The position numbers were made by a program, and so were the translations under genes. The notes under the pieces were generated by a model. The model worked only from the letters and a program-made list of their open reading frames with translations, searched no databases and was not told where the DNA came from. 64,000 nt of DNA from Streptomyces sp. STR69 (lineage in GTDB: Bacteria > Actinomycetota > Actinomycetes > Streptomycetales > Streptomycetaceae), in contig NZ_JALJRY010000009.1 in NCBI RefSeq assembly GCF_024519455.1, positions 48,740-112,739 of the forward strand, given 5' to 3'. Shown here one piece after another: positions 34,876-44,900 of this stretch. How positions within the stretch are numbered: the stretch's first letter is position 1; every line of letters starts with the position of its first letter.

Positions 34876-36939
34876 ATGTTGATGTCCAGACGCACCTCCA
34901 GCATGTCCTTGGGGGCCGCGCTGCTCCTGGCGCTGGGTGCCGCCGCCGTGCCGGCCGCCGCGGCACCGCACCGGCCGCCCCGGGTGGAACGGGTCAGTAC
35001 CGCCGCCGACGGCAGCCAGGCCGACGGGTCGTCCGGCGACGTCGCGATCAGTGCCGACGGCCGGTATGCCGCGTTCACGTCGACGGCGCCGAGCTTCGGC
35101 TGCGCGCAGTACTTCACCTGCCTGCGGGTGAAGGACCTGGCCACCGGCGGGGTGACCGCGATCGACCTCGGCAGCGGCTACACGTACGGCTCGCCGGAGA
35201 TGAGTGCGGACGGGAGCCGCATCGGGTACTCCGCGGGGGTCCGCTTCACCGCCCCGTACCTGTACGACCGCGCCACCGGCGGCTCGGAGAAGCTGTGGCC
35301 CGAAAGCCCGCCCGGCTTCAACGAGTTGGGCCGCGTGGAGTCGATCAGCCCGGACGGCACGCACGTCGCGTACACCATCGGCAACCGCAACGGCCCGCAG
35401 GCCACCCGGCTCCTGTACGTCCGCGACACGGCCACCGGCACCGACGAGCTGATCTCGCCGGCCGAGGAGGGCGACAAGGCCGGAGCCTCGGTGAGCGGCG
35501 ACGGCGAACGGGTCGCTTACGGCGTCCGCAGCGACTCCGAGACGGATCCGGCCGACGTCTTCGTCAAGGACCGGAGGACGGGCGAGCGGACCCAGGTCGA
35601 CACGGGCCTCGGCGCCGCCTCCCTGGTCCGCATCACCGCGGACGGCCGGCGCGTCCTCCTCGACGCCGAGAGCGGCCTGTACGTCCACGACCTGCGCACC
35701 GGTGAGACCCGGCGGGTGGCCGAGGGGCGTCCCCTGTCGGCCACGGCGGACGGCCGGTACGCCGTCGTCGCGGGTGCGGACGGCACGCGGGCGCGCGACC
35801 TGCGGACCGGGCGGAAAGGGGCCGCCCTCCCGGCGGACGCCCAGGTCGGACCGGACGCGCTGACCGCCGGCGGGCGTGCGGTGGCGTTCGGTTCGGCGGC
35901 GTCCTACCTGGTGCCGGGCGACACCAACGGAGAGTCGGACGCCTTCGTCTTCTCGGGCGGGCTCGGCACGCACCCGGACCCGATGCCGTACGTCACCGAA
36001 CGGATCAGTCTGGCGCGGGACGGACAACAGCTCACCGGGGCGTCCCACGACCCGGCGGCGGCGGACGGCCGAGTCGTCTCGTTCACGTCGGACGGCGGTG
36101 TGTTCGTCAACGCGTCCGGCGGCATCTCCCAGGTCAGCGACGGCACCCAGAAACCGTCGTCCGACGGCACGGCCTGCACCGGCGGACGCATGGTCGGCTA
36201 TGTGGCGCCGCACGCCACCGACGGCGCCCCGGAGGTCTTCGTCCGCAACCGCTCCGTCGGCAAACTGACCGGCCTCACCTCCTACCAGGGCGTCCGCTTC
36301 GCCTGGATGGGACAGCCCGAGGTGGACGCCAGCTGTCAGTGGATCACCTACACCGCCACCCTGCCCGCCTCCGACACCGACCCGCGACCCCAACCCCGGG
36401 TCTACCGCTTCAAGTTCAACGGCGGCACCACCGACGTCGTCAGCGCCCCCACGGGTGAGCCGGCGGGCCACCCGTCCATCGGTTACGACGGCCGGTACAT
36501 CGCCTTCGAGCAGGGCGGCGCCGTCTACGTCCGTGACCTGGACACCGGCATCCTGGAGAAGGCCGGCGACAGCGCGTCGGCGCCCTCCCTCGGCGCGGAC
36601 GGCCGCGAGGTCGCCTTCCAGCACGGCCGGGACGTCTACGTCCGCAACCTCGACACCAGGACCACGACCCGGGTCGGCAGGGGCACGCAGCCCTCGCTCT
36701 CCGGGAACGGCACACGGGTCGCGTACACCGCCGGCCGTTCCGTATATCTGCTCGAACTCGCCACCGGCGAACGGCAGTTGATCAGCGTGGACCGCTGGGG
36801 CGGCCGCAACGACCTCCCGGCCCTGCACCCCTCCGTGAACGCCGACGGCACGGCCGTCGCGTTCGAGTCGGCGTCACCCGATCTGGTGGCGGGGGACACC
36901 AACGGGGTGTCGGACGTCTTCCTGCGGACGGTGCAGTGA
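34876..36939 (+). CDS. Secreted TolB/PD40-type beta-propeller protein
   Basis: A 687-residue exported protein. A signal peptide (RRTSSMSLGAALLLALG, cleavage near AAAAP) is followed by repeated propeller blades recognisable by SADGRYAAF, SPDGTHVAY, SGDGERVAY, SYDGRYIAF and SGNGTRVAY units and by DTNGESDAF and DTNGVSDVF strands. Such proteins are usually binding or scaffold proteins of the cell surface; no enzymatic motif is visible. It starts at ATG 34876 or 34882, with GGGGG upstream. It is not clearly linked to its neighbours. Confidence 0.8.
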   Translation: MLMSRRTSSMSLGAALLLALGAAAVPAAAAPHRPPRVERVSTAADGSQADGSSGDVAISADGRYAAFTSTAPSFGCAQYFTCLRVKDLATGGVTAIDLGSGYTYGSPEMSADGSRIGYSAGVRFTAPYLYDRATGGSEKLWPESPPGFNELGRVESISPDGTHVAYTIGNRNGPQATRLLYVRDTATGTDELISPAEEGDKAGASVSGDGERVAYGVRSDSETDPADVFVKDRRTGERTQVDTGLGAASLVRITADGRRVLLDAESGLYVHDLRTGETRRVAEGRPLSATADGRYAVVAGADGTRARDLRTGRKGAALPADAQVGPDALTAGGRAVAFGSAASYLVPGDTNGESDAFVFSGGLGTHPDPMPYVTERISLARDGQQLTGASHDPAAADGRVVSFTSDGGVFVNASGGISQVSDGTQKPSSDGTACTGGRMVGYVAPHATDGAPEVFVRNRSVGKLTGLTSYQGVRFAWMGQPEVDASCQWITYTATLPASDTDPRPQPRVYRFKFNGGTTDVVSAPTGEPAGHPSIGYDGRYIAFEQGGAVYVRDLDTGILEKAGDSASAPSLGADGREVAFQHGRDVYVRNLDTRTTTRVGRGTQPSLSGNGTRVAYTAGRSVYLLELATGERQLISVDRWGGRNDLPALHPSVNADGTAVAFESASPDLVAGDTNGVSDVFLRTVQ

Positions 36940-36997
36940 TCGACCGCATCCTGAGACACCCATGAGCGGAGCACGGGGGCTGTGCCAGACTGCCTCC

Positions 36998-37048
36998 GTG
37001 TTCTCGTTCGCCACGATTATTGGCAGCAGGCGCGCCGGTCCGCAGTGA
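36998..37048 (+). CDS. Putative cimA leader peptide with Ile-Ile
   Basis: A short frame ending MFSFATIIGSRRAGPQ carries two consecutive ATT (Ile) codons, which are rare in this genome, and stops at TGA 56 bases before a U-tailed terminator. It may start at the GTG at 36998 or in frame at the ATG at 36962 (28 residues); neither has a strong ribosome site. The spacing and arrangement match the ilvB leader. A competing frame from GTG 36982 reads LRVLV but runs on through the terminator. Confidence 0.55.
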   Translation: MFSFATIIGSRRAGPQ

Positions 37049-37104
37049 CCGCCTCGTACGACCAGGTACGGGCGGCCACCGTCGTCACTCGACCCGCGCG
37101 CAGA

Positions 37105-37129
37105 CCTCTCGCACCCGCGAGGGGTTTTT
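37105..37129 (+). terminator. Rho-independent attenuator upstream of cimA
   Basis: CCTCTCGC pairs with GCGAGGGG (one G-U pair) around an ACCC loop and is followed by TTTTTCGCTTTT. It lies 113 bases before cimA, in the position of an attenuator, and resembles the ilvB attenuator stem. Confidence 0.8.
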
Positions 37130-37241
37130 CGCTTTTCTGGCCCATCTTCAGCCGGGAACGCAGTGCGAGGGATCATTGAGGGACGGTGGAGCCGGTCATT
37201 CCGGTACAGACCGAGATTCAGATCCTCAGGAGCCAGACACC

Positions 37242-38846
37242 ATGACGGAAACCAGCGCACTCGACGATGCGTTCCACGTCTTCGACACGACCCTGCGTGA
37301 CGGCGCGCAGCGGGAGGGCATCAACCTCACCGTCGCGGACAAGCTGGCCATCGCCCGGCACCTGGACGACTTCGGCGTTGGCTTCATCGAGGGCGGCTGG
37401 CCGGGCGCCAACCCGAGGGACACCGAGTTCTTCGCCCGCGCCCAGCAGGAGATCGACTTCAAGCACGCGCAGCTCGTCGCGTTCGGCGCCACCCGTCGCG
37501 CCGGCGCCAAGGCCGCCGAGGACCCGCAGGTCAAGGCGCTCCTGGACTCCGGCGCCGATGTCATCACCCTGGTCGCCAAGTCCCACGACCGGCACGTCGA
37601 GCTGGCCCTGCGCACCACCCTCGACGAGAACCTGGAGATGGTCCGCGACACCGTCTCCCACCTGGTCGCCCAGGGCCGCCGCGTCTTCGTCGACTGCGAG
37701 CACTTCTTCGACGGCTACCGCGCCAACCCCGAGTACGCCAAGGCCGTCGTCCGTACGGCGTCCGAGGCCGGCGCGTCCGTCGTGATCCTCTGCGACACCA
37801 ACGGCGGAATGCTCCCGGCGCAGGTCCAGGCGATCGTCGCCACCGTCCTCGCCGACACCGGCGCCCGGCTCGGCATCCACACCCAGGACGACACCGGCTG
37901 CGCGGTCGCCAACACCCTCGCCGCCGTCGACGCGGGCGCGACCCACGTCCAGTGCACGGCCAACGGCTACGGCGAGCGCGTCGGCAACGCCAACCTCTTC
38001 CCCGTCGTCGCGGCCCTGGAGCTGAAGTACGGCAAGAAGGTCCTCCCCGACGGCAAGCTCCGCGAGATGACCCGCATCTCGCACGCCATCGCCGAGGTAG
38101 TGAATCTGACCCCCTCCACGCACCAGCCGTACGTCGGTGTCTCCGCCTTCGCGCACAAGGCCGGCCTGCACGCCTCCGCGATCAAGGTCGACCCGGACCT
38201 GTACCAGCACATCGACCCCGAGCAGGTCGGCAACACCATGCGGATGCTGGTCTCCGACATGGCGGGCCGCGCCTCGATCGAGCTCAAGGGCAAGGAACTC
38301 GGCGTCGACATCAGCGGCGACCGCGAGCTGGTCGGCCGGGTCGTGGACCGCGTCAAGGAGCGCGAGCTCAAGGGCTACACCTACGAGGCGGCCGACGCGT
38401 CCTTCGAACTCCTGCTGCGCGCCGAGGCGGAGGGCAAGGCCCGCTCCTACTTCGAGGTCGAGTCCTGGCGCGCGATCGTCGAGGACCGCCCCGACGGCAG
38501 CCACGCCAACGAGGCCACGGTCAAGCTGTACGCCAAGGGCGAGCGCATCGTCGCCACGGCGGAGGGCAACGGCCCGGTCAACGCCCTGGACCGCGCCCTC
38601 CGTGTCGCCCTGGAGAAGATCTACCCCCAGCTCGCGAAGCTCGACCTCGTCGACTACAAGGTCCGCATCCTGGAAGGCGTCCACGGCACGTCCTCCACGA
38701 CCCGCGTCCTGATCTCCACGTCGGACGGCGCGGGGGAGTGGTCGACGGTGGGCGTAGCGGAGAACGTGATCGCCGCGTCCTGGCAGGCGTTGGAGGACGC
38801 GTACACCTACGGCCTCCTCCGCGCGGGCGTCGAGCCCGCCAAGTAG
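37242..38846 (+). CDS. cimA: Citramalate synthase
   Basis: A 534-residue member of the 2-isopropylmalate/citramalate synthase family. It opens FHVFDTTLRDGAQREGINLT with the metal-binding Asp and shows FIEGGWPGANPRDTEFF, which is typical of the CimA (TIGR00977-type) branch rather than LeuA; IHTQDDTGCAVANTLA carries the HxH-region equivalent, and a C-terminal LeuA dimer regulatory domain follows from about residue 390. It would condense pyruvate with acetyl-CoA for a threonine-independent isoleucine route. It is often annotated as a second leuA in Streptomyces. Confidence 0.88.
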   Translation: MTETSALDDAFHVFDTTLRDGAQREGINLTVADKLAIARHLDDFGVGFIEGGWPGANPRDTEFFARAQQEIDFKHAQLVAFGATRRAGAKAAEDPQVKALLDSGADVITLVAKSHDRHVELALRTTLDENLEMVRDTVSHLVAQGRRVFVDCEHFFDGYRANPEYAKAVVRTASEAGASVVILCDTNGGMLPAQVQAIVATVLADTGARLGIHTQDDTGCAVANTLAAVDAGATHVQCTANGYGERVGNANLFPVVAALELKYGKKVLPDGKLREMTRISHAIAEVVNLTPSTHQPYVGVSAFAHKAGLHASAIKVDPDLYQHIDPEQVGNTMRMLVSDMAGRASIELKGKELGVDISGDRELVGRVVDRVKERELKGYTYEAADASFELLLRAEAEGKARSYFEVESWRAIVEDRPDGSHANEATVKLYAKGERIVATAEGNGPVNALDRALRVALEKIYPQLAKLDLVDYKVRILEGVHGTSSTTRVLISTSDGAGEWSTVGVAENVIAASWQALEDAYTYGLLRAGVEPAK

Positions 38847-38853
38847 GCCGCCC

Positions 38854-39354
38854 TCAGCAGGAGTTCTCGGCGAGTTTCTCGAACTCGCCGAGGCTCATGG
38901 CCTTGTCGTCGGCCCAGACCTGGCCGGGCTTGAGGGTGGACAGGTTCTTGGCGGTGAAGGTGACGGTGCCGGTGTACTCGTAGTTGGGCACGGCCTTGCC
39001 GAAGGCGAGTTCGTACGAGTAGCCCGGCATCACCCGCTGCGGGCCCACGGGCGTGGCGCGCCAGGCGGTCGGCGGTGAGAATAGGGGGAACCGCGCGTCG
39101 GCCCCGCTCCGGTCGACCGTCGTGTCCCAGCCCGAGAGGTTCTGTTCGGGGTCGCCGTGGGTGCCGAAGAGCGACAGCCCCGTGATCATGTCGTTGCCGC
39201 ACGGCCGCAGCACCGCCGTGAAGCTCCCGCGCGCGTCCCGCTCCACGGCGACCAGCGGCAGTATCTCCGCCCCGCACCCACTGAGCAGCAGACCCCCCGC
39301 CACCACACCCACAACCGCCGCCGCGCCCCGTCGACCCCGCCCCCGGGTCAGCAC
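38854..39354 (-). CDS. Lipoprotein of unknown function (second of a tandem pair)
   Basis: A 166-residue exported lipoprotein: basic start, hydrophobic segment and lipobox LLSGC. The mature part shares with its upstream neighbour the PCG(N/H)D strand, FPLF(S/E)PP and a closing FTAKNLSTLKPGQVWADDKAM block ending in Cys. The GTG start overlaps the upstream stop by seven bases, so translation is probably coupled. I do not recognise the family. Confidence 0.65.
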   Translation of the reverse strand: MLTRGRGRRGAAAVVGVVAGGLLLSGCGAEILPLVAVERDARGSFTAVLRPCGNDMITGLSLFGTHGDPEQNLSGWDTTVDRSGADARFPLFSPPTAWRATPVGPQRVMPGYSYELAFGKAVPNYEYTGTVTFTAKNLSTLKPGQVWADDKAMSLGEFEKLAENSC

Positions 39355-39878
39355 GCGTCGTCCACGAGGTCGTCGAAGTCGTCCCGGCTCATCGCGCGGT
39401 AGTCGGCCCAGACCTGGCCGGGGCGCAGCGACGTGAGGTCCTTCGCGGTGAAGGAGAGGACGCCGGTGTACTTGACGCCGGGGCCGTCGATCACCTTGAA
39501 CTCCAGGTAATAGGTGCGGTCGGGCGCCAGCGTCTGTGGCCCGACCGCCTCGGTTCGCCACGAGCGGGGCGGCTCGAAGAGCGGGAACGTCGTCGTGCCG
39601 AAGCGCTCCCCGGGGGGCCCTACGAGGGGTGTCCCCCAGCCGGTGTCCGAGTCCGGGTCCTCCGGTGTCTCGCTCGCCCCGTCCGCCATTTCTTTCTCGG
39701 TCCAACTGTTGAGGTCGATGCTCGCCGCGCGGTCGTGACCGCACGGCTTCACCAGCGCGACCGGCCGGCCGGCCGAGTCCAGCCAGGCCGCGGCCAGTGA
39801 CAGCTGCGCCGGACTGCACGCGCTCAGCAACCCCACCCCGGCCGCCACACCCACGCCCGCCACTACGACACGTCTCAT
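39348..39878 (-). CDS. Lipoprotein of unknown function (first of a tandem pair)
   Basis: A 176-residue exported lipoprotein (MRRVVVAGVGVAAGVGLLSAC, with lipobox LLSAC near residues 17-21). It is a paralogue of the next gene and ends with the matching FTAKDLTSLRPGQVWADYRAM and a terminal Cys. A ten-base hairpin covers its start codon. The function is unknown; a duplicated surface-binding lipoprotein is the most that can be said. Confidence 0.7.
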   Translation of the reverse strand: MRRVVVAGVGVAAGVGLLSACSPAQLSLAAAWLDSAGRPVALVKPCGHDRAASIDLNSWTEKEMADGASETPEDPDSDTGWGTPLVGPPGERFGTTTFPLFEPPRSWRTEAVGPQTLAPDRTYYLEFKVIDGPGVKYTGVLSFTAKDLTSLRPGQVWADYRAMSRDDFDDLVDDAC

Positions 39879-39905
39879 GTCCCGCCCCCCGTCGAGGGCG
39901 GGACA
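39878..39905 (-). terminator. Hairpin between GH30 gene and lipoprotein gene
   Basis: TGTCCCGCCC and GGGCGGGACA pair perfectly over ten bases with an eight-base loop. It lies 13 bases after the GH30 stop and its distal arm touches the lipoprotein ATG, so it could end the GH30 transcript or mask the next start. Confidence 0.55.
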
Positions 39906-39918
39906 CGACCCGCCCTGC

Positions 39919-41793
39919 CTACTGCAGATGCCACTTCTGGTTGGCAGCCCCCGTGCACGTCCAGATTTGCGCCCTCGCCCCGTTCGTCGACGAATTGCCC
40001 GTCACATCAAGGCACTTGTTGGCCGCCGTATTCACCACATCACCGGTCGTGGAGTTGTACGACCACTGTTGCGCGGCGGTTCCATTGCAGTCGTACAACT
40101 GCACCTTCGCCCCGTCCGCGGTCGAAGCCGACGTCACGTCAAGGCACTTGCCGAGCGAGCGCACCGTCCCGTCGGTCCCCACGGTCCACTGCTGCGCGGT
40201 CGAGCCGTTGCAGTCGTAGAGCTGGACGGCCGTGCCGTTGGTGGTCGAACCCCCGGCCACGTCGAGGCACTTGCTCGCGAGGCCGACGAACGCGCCGGTC
40301 CGGCTGTCGCCGCCGGACTGCGTGCCCGTCCAGGTGAAGGTCGCGGACGTCTTGCCGGGGAGGGAGTAAGTCGCGTGCTGGCCGCCCCAGTTGATGGTGA
40401 CGGTCTTCGCGGTGGACGCGTCGTTGTACGCGATCAGCGCCTTCGAACCGTCCGGGTTGCGCCACGCCACGTTCGGCACGTTCGTGGAGGCCGTCGAAGC
40501 GATCCGCTGGGCGCCCGGCCGTACGAACTTCGTCAGCTGGCCCATCGTGTAGTACTCGACCGTGTAGTCGACGGTCCCGCTCGCGCCGTCCCCGTTGTGC
40601 ACGGTGATCAGGCCCGTGCAGGTGCCGCAACCCCCGTTGTGCGGGCCCATGTTCTGGTCCACGGCCAGGGACCACTTGGTCACCGACTTCGCCCAGTTGC
40701 GGGTGTAGTCGATGATGTTGTTCATGTCCTCGCGCTGCTGGTTGGCGATCCAGGTGCCGCCGGAGTGCTCGGTGCCGAAGGCGTCGAGGGTGGGGTACTG
40801 GTTGTGGACGGTGGTCTGCTTGGTGACGCCGCTGATGTCGCTGTAGCCGTGCCAGGCGATCCCGCCGAAGTTGGGGTTGGAGCGGACGGCCGCGTCGTCC
40901 ACGGTCGAGGCCGCGTAGGAGTCGTAGACGTCCCAGTTCCAGTCGTGCGCCAGCACCTTGGTCGTCAGGCCGGACGCGTTGAGCTTGGGCAGCAGTTCGC
41001 TCTTCGTGAAGTAGGCCAGCCCGGACGCGTTCCAGCTCATCGACGGGTACCCGGAACAGCAGGTCGGCTCGTTCTGGACGGTCACGTACGAGACCGGAAC
41101 GCCCTGGTCCTTGTACGCCTGGAGGTACTTGACGAAGTAGTTGGCGTACGCCCCGTAGTCCTCGGACTTCAGCCAGCCGCCGTTGAGCGAGCCGCTGTCC
41201 TTCATCCAGGCGGGTGCCGTCCATGGCGAGGCCATGACAGTCAGAGAGGGGTTCAACGAGAGCGCCTGCTTGGTCAGCGGCACCACGTCCGCCAGGTCGT
41301 GCGCGATCGAGAAGGAGGTGAGGTTCGGGTCGGTCTGGCCGGCCGCCACGTCGTCGTACGAGTACCCGTACCGCGCCAGGTCCGAGGCGCCCATCGGGTT
41401 GCGCAGGAACGACAGCCCGATGCCGTCCGTCGGCGAGAACAGCTTGGTCATGGTCGCGTTGCGGGTCGCCGTCGACAGCGCGCCGCTGCTGTTCATCAGC
41501 CAGGCCGCGGTGTCCGTGAAGGACGCACCGCCGCCGGTGAAGGTCTGGTAGCGGGTGTTCTCGTCGACGGTGATGTTCTCGCCGCTGCCGCCCGTCCCGG
41601 ACGAGAAGGCGAACGGAGTCTGGGCCTGGAGGCCGCGGGTGACATGGCGTCCGGCGGCGTCGTCGGTGGTGGTGAGCCAGGCCGTGACCTGTTCGCCGGC
41701 CGCGTGCGCGGGTGGTACGGCCGCGGTGAAGCCGGCCACGGAGAGCAGTCCGGCGAGCAGCAGCCGGGCCGTGCGGGGGGTTCTCCTGGACAT
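39919..41793 (-). CDS. Secreted GH30 glycosidase with C-terminal ricin-type lectin domain
   Basis: A 624-residue exported enzyme with a signal peptide ending PPAHAA. The catalytic domain is glycoside hydrolase family 30: acid/base Glu242 in VQNEPTCC and nucleophile Glu342 in FGTEHSGG. The barrel is followed by the GH30 beta-sandwich, and residues from about 490 form a beta-trefoil with three repeats KCLDVAGG, KCLDVTSA and KCLDVTGN and QxW motifs (CBM13). Likely substrates are beta-1,6-glucan or related beta-glucans. It is divergent from the GH3 gene, suggesting joint polysaccharide breakdown. Confidence 0.9.
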   Translation of the reverse strand: MSRRTPRTARLLLAGLLSVAGFTAAVPPAHAAGEQVTAWLTTTDDAAGRHVTRGLQAQTPFAFSSGTGGSGENITVDENTRYQTFTGGGASFTDTAAWLMNSSGALSTATRNATMTKLFSPTDGIGLSFLRNPMGASDLARYGYSYDDVAAGQTDPNLTSFSIAHDLADVVPLTKQALSLNPSLTVMASPWTAPAWMKDSGSLNGGWLKSEDYGAYANYFVKYLQAYKDQGVPVSYVTVQNEPTCCSGYPSMSWNASGLAYFTKSELLPKLNASGLTTKVLAHDWNWDVYDSYAASTVDDAAVRSNPNFGGIAWHGYSDISGVTKQTTVHNQYPTLDAFGTEHSGGTWIANQQREDMNNIIDYTRNWAKSVTKWSLAVDQNMGPHNGGCGTCTGLITVHNGDGASGTVDYTVEYYTMGQLTKFVRPGAQRIASTASTNVPNVAWRNPDGSKALIAYNDASTAKTVTINWGGQHATYSLPGKTSATFTWTGTQSGGDSRTGAFVGLASKCLDVAGGSTTNGTAVQLYDCNGSTAQQWTVGTDGTVRSLGKCLDVTSASTADGAKVQLYDCNGTAAQQWSYNSTTGDVVNTAANKCLDVTGNSSTNGARAQIWTCTGAANQKWHLQ

Positions 41794-41823
41794 GGATGCG
41801 TTAGCCCTTCCTGACGAGACGTC

Positions 41824-41852
41824 TTGACGGGTCTGCGGGCCGTTAGTTAACT
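41824..41852 (+). promoter_or_regulatory. Candidate GH3 promoter and operator region
   Basis: TTGACG (41824-41829) lies 17 bases from TTAACT (41847-41852) in the GH30/GH3 divergent gap. The GTTAAC palindrome in the -10 area and two AGTGAAC direct repeats just downstream could bind a regulator. The -10 match is weak. Confidence 0.3.
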
Positions 41853-41927
41853 CACGGCGTGATCTAAGTCATGAGTGAACTGTGCGAACCCAGAGTGAAC
41901 CAGAGCTCCAGAGCCGAGGGAAGGTCC

Positions 41928-44900
41928 ATGCCAAGAACCGCCCTGCTCGTTTCCACCGCCCTGTGCGCCGCGCTGCTGACACCGGCCGCCGTCTCCCGGG
42001 CGGCAGCCGCCGCCGACCCAGCCCCCACCCCCGTCGACCGCTTCGAGGGCGAGGTGCCCTTCGCGAGCCAGCCCGCCGAGGGCATCTTCACCTGGGGCGG
42101 TGACACCGACGACCCGCCGCAACTGGCCCTGACCGCGAGACCGGACGCCCCCGAGGGCGAACACGTACTCTCCGGCACCTACGACATCAGCGGCTACGGC
42201 GGCTTCACCCACGACTTCGCCGCGACCGAGCCCGCCCACGACTGGTCCGCCCATCAGGGCATCCGTTTCTGGTGGGACGGCCAGAACACGGGCAAGTCGA
42301 CCAACTTCGAGATCAAGGACGGCGGCGTCAACGGCGAGGCCTCCGAGCTGTGGACGACGTCCTTCACGGACGACTTCACCGGCTGGAAGCAGATCGAGAT
42401 CCCGTTCACGAACTTCGTCTACCGCACGGACTACCAGCCCGTCGGCGGCATCGACCACGTCCTCGGCCTCGACCGGATGTGGGGCTACGCGGTCACCCTC
42501 CCGGTCGGCATCCACAGCCAATTCGCCATGGACGACGTCGAGTTGTACGGCAAGGCGGATCAATCGCTGCGCGCCTCCGTCGTCACCGACTCCGCCGTCC
42601 ACCCGGTGAAGGAGGGCGGTACGGCCACGGTCGGGGTCACCGTCGCCACCACCGGCGCGGTGCCGCTCGACGACCCGGTGACCGTCGCCTACTCGTCCGA
42701 GGGCGGCACCGCGGAGGCCGGCAAGGACTACACCCCGGTCTCCGGCACGCTCACCTTCCCGGCGGGCACCGCCTCCGGCACCACGCAGACCGTCAAGGTC
42801 CGCACCCTCAAGGACAAGTCCGCCGAGAACGCCGAGACGATCCCGCTGAAGCTCACGGTCACCGGCGCCAAGGCCCCGACCGAGACGCCCCAGGTCGTCA
42901 TCGACGCGCACGGACTGCCGTACCTGGACAGCAAGTTGCCGATCAAGAAGCGCGTCGCCGACCTGGTGAAGCGCATGTCGCTGGAGGAGAAGGCCGGGCA
43001 GATGACCCAGGCCGAACGCGGCGGCATCGGGACCGGCGGCGACATCGCCACCTACGACCTCGGCTCACTGCTCTCCGGAGGCGGCTCGACCCCGACGCCC
43101 AACACGGCAGCCGCCTGGGCGAAGATGATCGACTCGTTCCAACTCCGGGCGCAGGCAACGCGGTTCCAGATCCCGCTGATCTACGGCGTCGACGCGGTGC
43201 ACGGCCACAACAACCTGGCCGGCGCCACGATCATGCCGCACAACATCGGCATCGGCGCGACCCGCGACCCCCAACTCGCGGAGAAAACCGGGTCGGTGAC
43301 GGCCAGTGAGGTCCGCGCGACCGGTGTCCCGTGGGACTTCGCGCCCTGCCTCTGTGTCACCCGTGACGAACGCTGGGGCCGCTCCTACGAGTCCTTCGGT
43401 GAGGACCCGGCGCTCGTGCAGTCGATGGAGACGATGATCCAGGGTCTCCAAGGCGCCGCGAACGGCAAGCAGTTGAAGGACGACGACAAGGTCCTGGCCA
43501 CCGCCAAGCACTTCGTCGGCGACGGCGGTACGGCCTACGGCTCCTCCACCACCGGCACCTACACCATCGACCAGGGCGTCACCACCGTCACCCGGCAGCA
43601 GCTGGAGGCCATCCACCTCGCGCCGTACCAGACGGCCGTCGACCGGGGCATCGGCACGGTCATGCCGTCCTACTCCTCGCTCGACATCGTCGGCGACGGC
43701 CTCGGCCCGGTGAAGATGCACGCCCGCGCCGACATGATCAACGGCGTCCTCAAGAACCGGATGGGCTTCGACGGCTTCGTCATCAGCGACTGGAACGCCA
43801 TCGACCAACTCCCCGGCGACTACGCGTCCCACGTCAGCACCTCGGTCAACGCGGGCGTCGACATGATGATGGTCCCGTACAGCTACAAGGACTTCACCTC
43901 GACCCTGATCGCCCAGGTGAAGGCCGGTGCCGTCACCGAGAAGCGGATCGACGACGCCGTATCGCGCGTCCTCACCCAGAAGTTCAAGCTCGGCCTCTTC
44001 GAGAAGCCGTACGCCGACACGAGCAACGCGGCGCAGATCGGCTCGACTTCGCACCGGGCCGTGGCACGGCAGGCGGCGGCGGAGTCGCAGGTGCTGCTGA
44101 AGAACGCGGGCGGCGTGCTCCCGTTGAAGAAGTCGCAGAAGGTCTACGTCGCCGGTTCCAACGCCGACGACCTCGGCAACCAGACCGGCGGCTGGACCAT
44201 CACCTGGCAGGGCTCGTCCGGCACCAACACCACCGGCACGACCATCCTCCAGGGCATGAAGAACGCCGGCGGTGACGTCACCTACTCCAAGGACGCCTCC
44301 GCCCCGACCAGTGGCTACGACGTCGGTGTGGTCGTCGTGGGCGAGACCCCGTACGCCGAGGGCATCGGCGATGTCGGCAACGGCAACGACCTGACGTTGA
44401 CCCCCGCCGACCAGGCAGCCGTGGACAAGGTGTGCGCGGCGATGAAGTGCGCGGTGCTGATCGTCTCCGGGCGCCCGCAGCTGATCGGCGACCGACTCCC
44501 CAAGATCGACGCCCTGGTGGCCTCCTGGCTGCCGGGCACCGAGGGCGACGGCGTGGCCGACGTCCTCTACGGCAAGCGCTCCTTCACCGGTCAACTCCCG
44601 GTCACCTGGCCGAAGTCGGAGGCCCAGCTGCCGATCAACGTCGGCGACACGACGTACGATCCGCAGTTCCCGTACGGCTGGGGTCTGACGACCGTGTCGA
44701 AGACGCCGACGGGTGGCGCGTCCACCCTGAAGGCGCTGGAGGCCGCCGCGGCGAAGGCCCGGTCGGCGGAGACGGGCAAGGCGCTCGTCACCCGGGCGCG
44801 GCTGATCGTCCAGCAGAAGGTGGGCCAGAACATCACCGCGGCGGTGTCGAAGCCGTTCGCCGACGCGGACCATCTGCTGCTCACCGGGAAGTACGCGGCG

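Noticed and set aside
36982..37179. A 65-residue frame (reading LRVLV near its start) as the cimA leader peptide
   Set aside because: It runs through the whole terminator hairpin, which would prevent normal attenuation; the shorter Ile-Ile frame with a stop before the hairpin fits better.
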